Shown here: one piece after another, positions 35,401 through 42,903 of the stretch
Layout of the letters: the number at the start of each line of letters is the position of its first letter
Position numbering within the stretch: position 1 is the first letter of the stretch
Source: Neobacillus sp. Marseille-Q6967
Lineage (GTDB): Bacteria; Bacillota; Bacilli; Bacillales; Cytobacillaceae
DNA: 64,000 nt
Reading direction: 5' to 3'
NCBI RefSeq assembly: GCF_946151075.1
Contig: NZ_CAMGZB010000001.1
Location: 2,222,001 to 2,286,000, forward strand
Notes under the pieces: model-generated
Seen by the model: the letters and a program-made list of their open reading frames with translations, nothing else
What the model was told of the DNA's origin: nothing
Databases searched by the model: none
Position numbers and translations under genes: made by a program

Positions 35401-37197
35401 ATGAAACCAATCTATTATTTTTTACAGCAAATACATTTGTATTCTGGAAAAACCCTTTATATTAATCTTGTAGCAATGGTTATCATTAGTTTTCTTGAAG
35501 GAATTGGTATTTTATTACTAATACCTATGATTGGCTTGAGCGGCATTGTCAACCTAGACACTGGAGAATCACAATTATTTGAGGTATTTGAATTCCTGAA
35601 GAATTTTTCAATAACAATAAGTTTACCTTTAATTTTAGGTATCTATGTCTTAATTGTTATTGGTCAGAATTTATTGCAGCGACATATAACTATTCAAAAT
35701 GCAATGATACAGCACGGTTTTTTTCGATACATGCGATTAGAAACCTATAGTGCCATACTGTATTCAAATTGGGACTTTTTTATTAAAAAAAGAAAGTCTG
35801 ATCTTATTAATTTATTAACATCCGAAATTGCCAAGGCTAGTGCAGGGACGCACTCATTTTTACAATTTATTACTTCTCTTATATTTTCACTAATCCAAGT
35901 AGCCCTTGCTTTTATTCTTTCGCCTTATATAACAATCATTGTACTATTGTGTGGGCTAATGCTTATCTTTTTTAATCGTAAATTCCTAAGAAGATCGCTA
36001 GCATTAGGAAACAGAAATTTTGAGTTAGGAAAGAATTACCTTGCAGGTATTACAGATCAAATAAATGGGATTAAAGATATTAAGAGTAATACATTAGAAG
36101 AGTCTAGGATGAACTGGTACAAATCTATTACTAAGCAAATGATGGATGAACAAATTGAATATACAAAGATGAGAACGAAATCGCAGTTCTATTATAAAGT
36201 AGCCTCCGCCATATTAATTGCCGTCTTTATTTTTATAGCTGTAAACCTTTTTAATGCACAAACAGGACAGTTGATGTTAATTATAGTAATCTTTTCTAGA
36301 TTATGGCCAAGAGTTGCTGGTATACAATCCTCTATGGAGCAAATCGCCACAACATTCCCAGCTTTCAAAGCAGTTATTGCCTTGCAAAATGAATGTAAAA
36401 ATGCAAGGGAATTTGAAAAGAATGTTAATCGGCAGACAGAACCCATTCATATTAAAAAAGGGATTGAATGTAATAATGTATATTTTCGTTATAACAAAAA
36501 CAAAACTAACTATGCATTGCAGAATATTAATGTCTTTATACCAACTAATCAAACGACAGCAGTTGTTGGGCGCTCCGGTGCTGGGAAAAGTACATTAATT
36601 GATTTGTTAATGGGACTGAATCAACCTGAATTAGGTAATGTTTTGATAGACGGTGTACCTCTTACAAGTAATAATCTTTTATCGTTAAGATACTCAATTA
36701 GCCATGTTTCACAAGACCCTTTTCTCTTTAATACTAGTATAAGAGAGAATCTGTTATTAATGTGTGAAAACGCAACTGATAATCAAATTTGGGAAGCATT
36801 AGAATTTTCTTCTGCTGCTGAATTTGTAAGAAAGCTTCCAGGCGGACTTGATGCACTTATTGGTGATAGAGGAATAACATTATCAGGAGGGGAAAGGCAA
36901 AGAATTGTTCTAGCACGAGCAATATTAAGAAAACCAACCATCCTAATTTTAGACGAAGCAACAAGTGCATTAGATAGTGAAAATGAATCTAAAATAAAAG
37001 AAGCTTTAGAAAGGTTAAAAGGGAGAATGACCATTATAGTTATTGCGCACAGATTATCAACAATAAGTAATGCAGATCAGGTAATTGTCTTAGATCAAGG
37101 AAAAATCATTCAAAAAGGTGGATTCAGTCAGTTAGCTAAAGAAAAACAAGGAATATTTAGTCACCTATTAAGAAAACAAATGGAAGCGAGTTTTTAA
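35401..37197 (+). CDS. ABC transporter (fused membrane and ATPase), lasso peptide exporter
   Basis: 598 residues. An N-terminal type-I exporter membrane domain with about six segments is followed by an ATPase domain with Walker A VVGRSGAGKSTLIDLL (near residue 388), signature TLSGGERQRIVLAR, Walker B LILDEATSALD and the HRLST switch. No peptidase domain is present, as B2 already removes the leader. It exports the mature lasso peptide and commonly gives self-immunity. It starts directly at the B2 stop. Confidence 0.92.
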   Translation: MKPIYYFLQQIHLYSGKTLYINLVAMVIISFLEGIGILLLIPMIGLSGIVNLDTGESQLFEVFEFLKNFSITISLPLILGIYVLIVIGQNLLQRHITIQNAMIQHGFFRYMRLETYSAILYSNWDFFIKKRKSDLINLLTSEIAKASAGTHSFLQFITSLIFSLIQVALAFILSPYITIIVLLCGLMLIFFNRKFLRRSLALGNRNFELGKNYLAGITDQINGIKDIKSNTLEESRMNWYKSITKQMMDEQIEYTKMRTKSQFYYKVASAILIAVFIFIAVNLFNAQTGQLMLIIVIFSRLWPRVAGIQSSMEQIATTFPAFKAVIALQNECKNAREFEKNVNRQTEPIHIKKGIECNNVYFRYNKNKTNYALQNINVFIPTNQTTAVVGRSGAGKSTLIDLLMGLNQPELGNVLIDGVPLTSNNLLSLRYSISHVSQDPFLFNTSIRENLLLMCENATDNQIWEALEFSSAAEFVRKLPGGLDALIGDRGITLSGGERQRIVLARAILRKPTILILDEATSALDSENESKIKEALERLKGRMTIIVIAHRLSTISNADQVIVLDQGKIIQKGGFSQLAKEKQGIFSHLLRKQMEASF

Positions 37198-37232
37198 TCA
37201 CCCTTCTTTTTACTTTGGTAGATTTAAAAGAA

Positions 37233-37261
37233 TTGACTTGTTCTTTATTAAGAACTAAACT
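37233..37261 (+). promoter_or_regulatory. putative promoter with a SinR-type operator in its spacer
   Basis: TTGACT (37233-37238), exactly 17 bases, then TAAACT. The spacer consists almost entirely of GTTCTTTATTAAGAAC (37240-37255), a SinR-type palindrome with one mismatch in the right arm. Binding there would directly block the promoter. Confidence 0.5.
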
Positions 37262-37384
37262 TAAGATAGATGATTTAATAAGTAAATAAAATTTGGATAT
37301 ACAAGCATTTATCATTCTTAACTGGATTATTAATTTGAGCAAAACTATGAAGATAAGAATTTAAGGAAAAATTTTCGTTCACCT

Positions 37385-37400
37385 GTTCGTTTTAAAGAAC
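37385..37400 (+). promoter_or_regulatory. second SinR-type operator before the GT14 gene
   Basis: GTTCGTTTTAAAGAAC: the right arm is a perfect inverted SinR half-site, the left arm has one mismatch. It lies 30 bases before the start of the GT14 gene and 145 bases after the previous palindrome. Paired operators are also seen at Bacillus matrix promoters. Confidence 0.55.
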
Positions 37401-37430
37401 TATAGCGATATTGTAAAAGGGGATATTAAA

Positions 37431-38366
37431 ATGATTTCTTCTCCACGTACAGCATTTATTTTACAAATCCACAAAAACCCTGAACAAGTAAATAAGTTTA
37501 TCAATCAACTTATTTCAGAGGGCCAAGCAGATGTTTTTGTTCATATTGACAAAAGAAATTATGAAAAAATTAGTGGAAAAATTGTAAAAAGTCCATTTGT
37601 GAAGGTATTAAAGGAAAGTATTATCTGTGAATGGGGCGACATAAGTCAGGTATCTACAACAATTCTCTTGTTGCGAGAGGTTTTGGCTACCAGGAAAAAT
37701 TACGATTTTGTCTGCTTAAGAAGTGGTCAAGACTTAGTAGTAAAAGATGGATTTAAAGATTTTCTGTTAAATAACCAAAGAAAAATTTTTATGACATTAA
37801 GGAGTGTAAATAGGTTCAATTTAGGCTTAATGGAAATTAATTGGCCTAAAAACACTAGGAAACGGTACACAACAGCACACCCCAATAGGATTTATAGAAG
37901 GGTTCTCCAAAGCTTATACCGCAAGGGGCTAAATGTATTCCCTAACGCTAATTATTGGCCTAAAGAATATTCTTTTTATAATGGTTCACAGTGGTTTAGT
38001 ATTCCGCTAGAGGTTGCAAATTACATTATAGAGTTTTTAGATGAAAATGAATGGTACTATAAATACTTTGAAAATACATTATGTCCCGATGAGTGGTTCT
38101 TTCACACCCTGATCATGAACTCACACTTTAAAACGGATGTAGTGAATAACAATCATATGTTTTTAAAATGGGGAGAAAAGTTCAGCGAACAAAGTTCTCC
38201 CCAATATTTAACAATCGATGATATTCAATCAATTGAGGAATCCGGACATTTCTTTGCAAGAAAATTTGATGAAGACATTGATCCATCGGTAGTTGAATAC
38301 TTTGTGAATAAGGTGAAGTTTTGTAAAAAGCACGATAAGGAGGTACATGCTTTAAGTAGCTATTAA
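37431..38366 (+). CDS. GT14 (core-2/I-branching) beta-1,6-N-acetylglucosaminyltransferase-like protein
   Basis: 311 residues. The branching-enzyme pattern is visible: AFILQIHKNPEQVNKFI, VFVHIDKRN, VCEWGDIS-like IICEWGDISQV, LRSGQDLVV (DQD-like donor site) and SQWFSIPLEVANYIIEF, with CPDEWFFHTL toward the end. It probably adds a branch or peptidoglycan/EPS sugar. AAAGGGGATATT precedes the ATG. It is the first gene after the lasso cluster, downstream of two SinR-type operators. Confidence 0.82.
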   Translation: MISSPRTAFILQIHKNPEQVNKFINQLISEGQADVFVHIDKRNYEKISGKIVKSPFVKVLKESIICEWGDISQVSTTILLLREVLATRKNYDFVCLRSGQDLVVKDGFKDFLLNNQRKIFMTLRSVNRFNLGLMEINWPKNTRKRYTTAHPNRIYRRVLQSLYRKGLNVFPNANYWPKEYSFYNGSQWFSIPLEVANYIIEFLDENEWYYKYFENTLCPDEWFFHTLIMNSHFKTDVVNNNHMFLKWGEKFSEQSSPQYLTIDDIQSIEESGHFFARKFDEDIDPSVVEYFVNKVKFCKKHDKEVHALSSY

Positions 38367-38413
38367 TCAATGATTGATGAATATGACTTCATAAGAGGTG
38401 GAGGAATGGGTAG

Positions 38414-39664
38414 ATGGAAGTTTTAGCCAATACTGGTGTTAATGATATTCTGTATAACTATAATTCCCTAAAAGAATTAGAGGAGAGGTATGGTTCTTCT
38501 TTTTATATATTGAATGTAAATAAATTAAGAGAAAATTATAGGAAAATTGAGCATGCATTTAAAAGTAAATATAACGAATTTATTATTGGTTACTCATATA
38601 AAACAAATTATGTACCCTTTTTATGTAAAGAATTGGCAATGTTAGGTGCACATGCTGAGGTTGTTTCAAGATTAGAATATGATTTAGCAATTAAGATTGG
38701 TGTAGATCCAAGAAATATTATTTTTAATGGTCCATTAAAGAATAAAAATGATATAGTTTTTGCTTTGGAAAATAAAAGTAAAATTAATATTGATTCAATA
38801 TACGAAACAGATTTTGTTAAAGAATACTCTGAAAATAATCCATCTAAGCAAATAAAAGTTGGATTAAGAGTGAATTTTGACCTCTCGGAAGACGGAGTAA
38901 GTCCTCTGGTTGAGGGACACGAGATAAGTCGATTTGGTATTTGCTATGAAAATGGTGACTTACACTCTGTAATAGATAAATTACATAGTGTAAAAAATAT
39001 TCAAATTGTTGGATTACATGGACATTTTTCTACAAGTCATAGGAAAGTTGAAACATTTCGTAGAATTACACAAGTCCTTTGTAAAATTGCTAAAGAAACT
39101 AATCTAACTAACTTAGAATATATCGATGTTGGTGGGGGGATATTTGGTGAAGTTCCGAAAATCCTGATCGAGAATACTCCATCATTCGATGATTATGCTG
39201 AAGCAATATGCTCCATCATGGATCATGAATTTGGTCATTACAAAAAGAGACCAAATTTAATATTAGAACCTGGCATTTCTATGGTTGCTAATACATTTGA
39301 ATTTGTAGCAAAAGTGATTGAAACGAAAAGAATAAAAGACAAGAATTTTGTGTTAGTAGATGGAAGTGTACATAATATAAAGCCAACTATGCATAAAAAA
39401 AACCTTCCAATGAAGATTGTTAGGCAAAACGAGGATAAAAATAAAACTAGCGAGAACTTTAATATCGTTGGTTATACATGTTTAGAAAAAGATTATTTAG
39501 CTTATAATTTCAACGAAAAAATCCCACAGATTAATGATTACGTTATTTTTGAAAATGTTGGTGCGTATACAATTGTTTTTAATCCGTCTTTTATAAAAGA
39601 GAAACCTGCAATTATTGCTAATGATAATTATGAAATCTTTTTAGTGAGAAAAAACAATAAATGA
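38414..39664 (+). CDS. PLP-dependent amino acid decarboxylase (DAP/ornithine decarboxylase fold type III)
   Basis: 416 residues. The N-terminal alanine-racemase-like barrel has the PLP lysine in YSYKTN (Lys63), HAEVVSRLEYDLA, GLHGHFSTSH and YIDVGGGIFGE. The beta domain has LILEPGISMV. Housekeeping DAP decarboxylase (LysA) differs in several of these blocks. Next to an ATP-grasp ligase and an acyl carrier protein, it may make an amine or process an amino acid for glycan decoration (inference). Confidence 0.82.
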   Translation: MEVLANTGVNDILYNYNSLKELEERYGSSFYILNVNKLRENYRKIEHAFKSKYNEFIIGYSYKTNYVPFLCKELAMLGAHAEVVSRLEYDLAIKIGVDPRNIIFNGPLKNKNDIVFALENKSKINIDSIYETDFVKEYSENNPSKQIKVGLRVNFDLSEDGVSPLVEGHEISRFGICYENGDLHSVIDKLHSVKNIQIVGLHGHFSTSHRKVETFRRITQVLCKIAKETNLTNLEYIDVGGGIFGEVPKILIENTPSFDDYAEAICSIMDHEFGHYKKRPNLILEPGISMVANTFEFVAKVIETKRIKDKNFVLVDGSVHNIKPTMHKKNLPMKIVRQNEDKNKTSENFNIVGYTCLEKDYLAYNFNEKIPQINDYVIFENVGAYTIVFNPSFIKEKPAIIANDNYEIFLVRKNNK

Positions 39665-39715
39665 GTTTTTAATGAAGAAATCTATTGTTTTTAAATGAAT
39701 TGGAGGAAGAAAGTC

Positions 39716-40684
39716 ATGAATATTCTCATATCGAGTGTAGGTCGACGTGTACAGTTAATTAATTATTTTAAAAATGAGCTTAGTGAAGTGAATGGAAAAG
39801 TTTTAGCAATAGATTGTGATCCGACAGCACCTGCCCTATATCATGCTGATTTTTTTGAAATCGTCCCACCAATTGACCATCCAGAATATAAAAACATAAT
39901 TAAAAACCTCTGTAAGAAATATGAAATCAATGGAGTTTTATCATTAATTGATCCTGAGTTGTCGATATTATCCAGTTTGAAGGAAGAGTTTGCAAAAGAA
40001 AATATTCATCTCATTGTTGCGGAAAAGAAGGTTATAGATATTTGTTACGACAAATACTTAACCTATAAGTTTTTGAAAGAACATGGTTTACCTGCAGTTC
40101 CAACATATACGGAACTTAATGAAGTTATACAGGATTTAAACAATTGTAAAATTAGCTTTCCTCTAATTTTAAAGCCGAAAAATGGAAGTGGTAGTATAGG
40201 GGTACGTAAAGTGACCAACTCATACGATCTTCAAGTATATTGGGAGGGGAATCGCGACTTAATTGTTCAACCTTTTATTGTAGGGAGCGAATATTGCGTC
40301 GAATGTTATATTGACCTTATATCCAATCATATTACAAGTCTATTTAGTAAACGGAAGATTAATATGCGTGCTGGAGAAACGGATAAATCTATAGCGATCA
40401 AAGACCCTGTCTTAAACAAATTAACGGACCAACTTATCGAAACATTAAAACCTTCTGGTCCGGTTGATATTGATTTTTTCAAAACAAAAGAAGGATATGT
40501 GATATCTGAAATAAATCCAAGGTTTGGCGGTGGATATCCATATGCCTATGAAATGGGTCAAAATTTTATTAAAGATATTATTAATAATTTAAAAGGAATT
40601 CCTAATCAACCTTATGAAAAGTATTTGAGAGAATATGAAGAAGGTAAAATTATGGTTAGATACGATCAATTTATTGTACTCTAA
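39716..40684 (+). CDS. ATP-grasp enzyme (carbamoyl-phosphate-synthase large-chain-like)
   Basis: 322 residues. The N-terminal pre-ATP-grasp domain has NILISSVGRRVQLINYF and LAIDCDPTAPAL. The ATP-grasp core has FPLILKPKNGSGSIGV, VQPFIVGSEYCVECYI and the metal site SEINPRFGGGYPYAYE. It forms an amide or ester from a carboxylate with ATP. The start at 39716 follows GGAGGAAG; an in-frame ATG at 39695 is less likely. It lies between the decarboxylase and the acyl carrier protein, suggesting substrate loading or conjugation. Confidence 0.87.
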   Translation: MNILISSVGRRVQLINYFKNELSEVNGKVLAIDCDPTAPALYHADFFEIVPPIDHPEYKNIIKNLCKKYEINGVLSLIDPELSILSSLKEEFAKENIHLIVAEKKVIDICYDKYLTYKFLKEHGLPAVPTYTELNEVIQDLNNCKISFPLILKPKNGSGSIGVRKVTNSYDLQVYWEGNRDLIVQPFIVGSEYCVECYIDLISNHITSLFSKRKINMRAGETDKSIAIKDPVLNKLTDQLIETLKPSGPVDIDFFKTKEGYVISEINPRFGGGYPYAYEMGQNFIKDIINNLKGIPNQPYEKYLREYEEGKIMVRYDQFIVL

Positions 40685-40754
40685 TCATATCGCTTTAAAA
40701 TAACAATCTAAAAAAATGATTGAATTAAAATAAACTAATGAAAGGTTGATGAAA

Positions 40755-40991
40755 ATGGAAGATTTTTTATTAGAATTGGCAGATTTATTGGAGATTGAGA
40801 GGTCGGAAATCATCAATGATTATCAATTAGAAGAAAATGAAAATTGGGATTCCTTAGCGTTAATTTCGGTTATTGTTATGGTAGATGAGCATTTTAAGCA
40901 ATCAGTTTCAAATGAAGCCCTTCGGAAATGCAAGGTTGTTGGAGACATATTAAACCTTATCAATTACAAATTTGAGGTTGTTGAAATTTAG
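40755..40991 (+). CDS. acyl carrier protein
   Basis: 78 residues. The phosphopantetheine site is NWDSLALISVI (Asp-Ser-Leu), followed by an acidic helix and a C-terminal helix, a classic carrier protein layout. The ATG at 40755 has AAAGG 9 bases upstream; in-frame starts at 40749 and 40746 are alternatives. It is the second carrier protein of the window, distinct from the one at 19833. Confidence 0.82.
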   Translation: MEDFLLELADLLEIERSEIINDYQLEENENWDSLALISVIVMVDEHFKQSVSNEALRKCKVVGDILNLINYKFEVVEI

Positions 40992-41032
40992 TTTCCTTTT
41001 GCAGTCCATTGAAAAGAAAAGGAAGGTCAAAG

Positions 41033-41662
41033 ATGAAAAAAGTAATTATTGTTGGTGCAGGAGGACTAGGAAGAATGATTTATAGTTGGCTCCCTGATTT
41101 TTTAGGGAATGAAAATGATTGGGAGACAATAGGTTTTATTAGTGATAGATTAGATGTGCTTGACGGTTATGATTATGATACTCCTATTATTAGTACAATA
41201 CAGGACTATTTTCCCGAAGAAGATCATGTATTAGTTATGGCAATTGCTGATCCAAAGGCAAAGTTAGCTGTTGCAGAAGAACTTGAGAAACGCGGTGCCA
41301 GGTTTATTAACTTAATTCATCCTACTGCTTTAGTTGGCAAAAATGTTAAAATGGGTAAAGGTTGTGTAGTAAGCCCTCGTGCAGTATTGACATGTGATAT
41401 AGATATAGGTGACTTCGTTATGTTTAACATAGGTGTAACGATTGGCCATGATGTATTTATTGGTAACGGCAGCACTATTAATTCCCATTCTGATGTGACA
41501 GGATGTGCTGCGCTTGAAACTGGAGTATTTTTAGGAAGTCATGCAGTTATTACTCCAAGTGTTAAGGTAAAGGAGTTTGCAAAAATTGGGGCCGGCAGCG
41601 TTGTCATTAAACAAGTAAAACCTGAAGTAACTGTCTTTGGAATACCAGCAAAACAAGTTTAA
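41033..41662 (+). CDS. PglD/EpsM-like sugar O/N-acetyltransferase (left-handed beta-helix)
   Basis: 209 residues. The N-terminal Rossmann-like half (VIIVGAGGLGRMIYSWL) is followed by hexapeptide repeats with the catalytic His in ATIGHD-like VTIGHDVFIGNG, NSHSDVTG, and KIGAGSVVIKQV. This is the architecture of UDP-amino-sugar N-acetyltransferases that finish bacillosamine synthesis. The partner aminotransferase and initiating transferase lie at 15.4-17.3 kb. The start at 41033 follows GGAAGG. Confidence 0.9.
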   Translation: MKKVIIVGAGGLGRMIYSWLPDFLGNENDWETIGFISDRLDVLDGYDYDTPIISTIQDYFPEEDHVLVMAIADPKAKLAVAEELEKRGARFINLIHPTALVGKNVKMGKGCVVSPRAVLTCDIDIGDFVMFNIGVTIGHDVFIGNGSTINSHSDVTGCAALETGVFLGSHAVITPSVKVKEFAKIGAGSVVIKQVKPEVTVFGIPAKQV

Positions 41663-41750
41663 TTTATAAAAAAGCTAATATTTAGATTTAGTAATATAAT
41701 TTGACTTTATTCTCTAAAATACAACCTTAAAAGGATTGGAGAATCGGCTT

Positions 41751-41891
41751 ATGATAAGAATATTAACCGGGTTAGCAGTTGGATTTTCATTTACAGTAGC
41801 CAATTTTGTTTTGAATAAGAATAAGGGCTATAGTGAATACATTGCTAAAGAAAGTACTGGGAAACAACAAAAATGGATTCATATAAAATAA
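41751..41891 (+). CDS. small hydrophobic peptide
   Basis: 46 residues. A hydrophobic stretch (MIRILTGLAVGFSFTVANFVL) is followed by a charged tail (NKNKGYSEYIAKES). GGATTGGAGAAT lies upstream at a suitable distance, and a strong terminator follows 7 bases after the stop, so it is probably transcribed and translated. It may be a small membrane protein. The family is not recognised. Confidence 0.55.
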   Translation: MIRILTGLAVGFSFTVANFVLNKNKGYSEYIAKESTGKQQKWIHIK

Positions 41892-41897
41892 AAAGAT

Positions 41898-41946
41898 AAT
41901 AGACCCACATTAGAGTTTATTTAATTTTGTGGGTCTATTTTTATTT
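41898..41946 (+). terminator. strong intrinsic terminator
   Basis: The 12-base arms AATAGACCCACA and TGTGGGTCTATT are perfectly complementary and are followed by TTTATTTT. It ends the GT14-to-PglD transcription unit. Confidence 0.9.
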
Positions 41947-41975
41947 TAAATTGGAAATCTTAAAATCTTGAATCA

Positions 41976-42119
41976 TCAAAGAAATATAAAATTACCCATC
42001 AAGGTTGTATTCATTTTTAAGGTTCCATCATTTGTCCCTTTTACATTAATGTTAATTGAATCTGTTTCCGATCCGTTTGAAATCTTATTAGTAACCTTCG
42101 ATTCATTTAAATATGCCGG
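41976..42119 (-). pseudogene. possible C-terminal remnant of a minus-strand gene
   Basis: On the minus strand 47 codons are open without a start (PAYLNESKVTNKISNG... to GTLKMNTTLMGNFIFL) and end at 41976-41978. The composition looks protein-like (secreted beta-rich style), but there is no ribosome binding site or start codon. It may be the end of a lost extracellular protein gene, or chance. Confidence 0.25.
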
Positions 42120-42144
42120 TTAAAGGTAATTATATTGCCTTTAT

Positions 42145-42194
42145 TTGTAAAAAAATGTCGAAGTTTTTGGAATTTTATTCCTTAGGTTTACAAT
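42145..42194 (+). promoter_or_regulatory. Spo0A-box-containing promoter of sinI copy 1
   Basis: TGTCGAA at 42156-42162 matches the Spo0A box. TTTGGA (42166-42171), a 17-base spacer and TACAAT (42189-42194) form a sigma-A-like promoter with a weak -35, as at activator-dependent promoters. The 16-mer TTGTAAAAAAATGTCG (42145-42160) recurs in inverse orientation at 42888-42903, upstream of sinI copy 2. Confidence 0.6.
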
Positions 42195-42243
42195 GTCTTT
42201 ATAGTACTATTACATTAGTGCATTAATACTATAAAAAAGAAAA

Positions 42244-42317
42244 AGGCAAACCTCTCGAAAGATTGGGGCGCAAAGCTTCAGGTCTATGGTTTATTAACTA
42301 TGATGGCTGGGCTGCCT
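42244..42317 (+). ncRNA. cyclic-di-GMP-I (GEMM) riboswitch
   Basis: The aptamer hallmarks appear in order: GGCAAACC, a GAAA tetraloop stem, GGGGCGCAAAGC, GGTCTATGG and ACTATGATGGCTGGGCTGCC, with P1 formed by AGGC (42244-42247) and GCCT (42314-42317). After it AAAATATATATATTTT and GGGAGGC follow: GCCT can pair either with P1 or with the AGGC of the sinI ribosome binding site. Ligand binding would thus free the ribosome site, i.e. an ON switch (inference). Confidence 0.9.
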
Positions 42318-42346
42318 AAAATATATATATTTTGGGAGGCTTTCTA

Positions 42347-42475
42347 GTGACTGTATTAGCTAGTGAAAAAGAATTAGACAAAGAATGGGTGGAACTAATT
42401 AAGAATGCTCTAGAGATAGGAATACCAGTGGATGAAATTAGAGATTTTCTTAATGATCCCTCAAGACCTCGATGA
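42347..42475 (+). CDS. sinI: SinI-like antirepressor, copy 1 (riboswitch controlled)
   Basis: 42 residues from a GTG start with GGGAGG at 42334-42339. The SinI helix motif is plain: ELDKEWVELIKNALEIGIPVDEIRDFLN, matching the region by which SinI binds and disarms SinR. No DNA-binding domain is present. It lies directly behind the c-di-GMP riboswitch and a Spo0A-box promoter; in Bacillus subtilis sinI is activated by Spo0A~P. Its stop lies inside the terminator stem. SinR itself is not in the window. Confidence 0.88.
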   Translation: MTVLASEKELDKEWVELIKNALEIGIPVDEIRDFLNDPSRPR

Positions 42476-42488
42476 GGTCTTTTTTTGT
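42464..42488 (+). terminator. terminator of sinI copy 1
   Basis: AGACCTC, a 3-base loop and GAGGTCT are followed by seven T. The hairpin includes the last codons and the stop. Confidence 0.88.
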
Positions 42489-42561
42489 TCTCCTTTAAGA
42501 ACGCCATAAAACTTCTGCTTAGATTACTCAAACTATGACTCCTAAGCTCAACTCCTCTTTG

Positions 42562-42589
42562 CCTATAAAAAAAGACCTATCAGGTCTTT
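42562..42589 (-). terminator. terminator of sinI copy 2
   Basis: Read on the minus strand, AAAGACC, a 5-base loop and GGTCTTT are followed by a T run (plus-strand A run 42567-42573). The stop codon lies within the hairpin, as in copy 1. Confidence 0.85.
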
Positions 42590-42708
42590 GATGATTGTTG
42601 TAGGAATTCCCTGATTTCATCGACAGAAATTCCTAAATTTCGAGCCTCCATAATAAGCTCTACCCACTCGGTATCTAGTTCTTTTTCATCTAATATAGCA
42701 GTTAACAT
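42580..42708 (-). CDS. sinI: SinI-like antirepressor, copy 2
   Basis: 42 residues, same length as copy 1: MLTAILDEKELDTEWVELI, then MEARNLGISVDEIREFLQQ. The SinI motif (DxEWVELI-x3-A-x6-DEIREFL) is well kept. AGGAGG lies upstream (42726-42721), 12 bases from the ATG, slightly long. It faces copy 1 with about 100 bases between the stops. Its leader resembles the riboswitch leader of copy 1 but with changed core bases. Confidence 0.87.
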   Translation of the reverse strand: MLTAILDEKELDTEWVELIMEARNLGISVDEIREFLQQSSKT

Positions 42709-42723
42709 ATTACTAGATTTCCT

Positions 42724-42810
42724 CCTAATACCAGCAATAATAGCCGTTATTTTTAGTGCATTAGACTTGTATCTTTACTACCTAATCTTTCAATATGGTT
42801 TCTTTTATCC
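42724..42810 (-). ncRNA. diverged relative of the c-di-GMP riboswitch in the sinI copy 2 leader
   Basis: Read on the minus strand the leader shows AAACC, a GAAAGATT loop, GG, AAAG, GTCTA and GCTGG in the same order as the aptamer at 42244. GGCAAACC has become AAGAAACC and CGCAAAGC has become AGTAAAGA. It looks like a duplicated aptamer that has decayed or changed its ligand. Alignment by eye only. Confidence 0.45.
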
Positions 42811-42851
42811 GGTTAACTTAATATAGTTGATAAGAAAATAGTACCACAAAA

Positions 42852-42903
42852 GTTCATTATATAGAACGTTTATACTTCAAAAAATTACGACATTTTTTTA
42901 CAA
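42852..42903 (-). promoter_or_regulatory. promoter region of sinI copy 2 with SinR-like palindrome
   Basis: On the minus strand TTGTAAAAAAATGTCG (42903-42888) carries a near Spo0A box (TGTCGTA); TATAAT follows at 42861-42856. The -10 sits inside GTTCATTATATAGAAC (42852-42867), a GTTC-N8-GAAC palindrome with the geometry of the SinR-type sites but mismatched inner bases. Autoregulation through SinR is possible. Confidence 0.45.
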
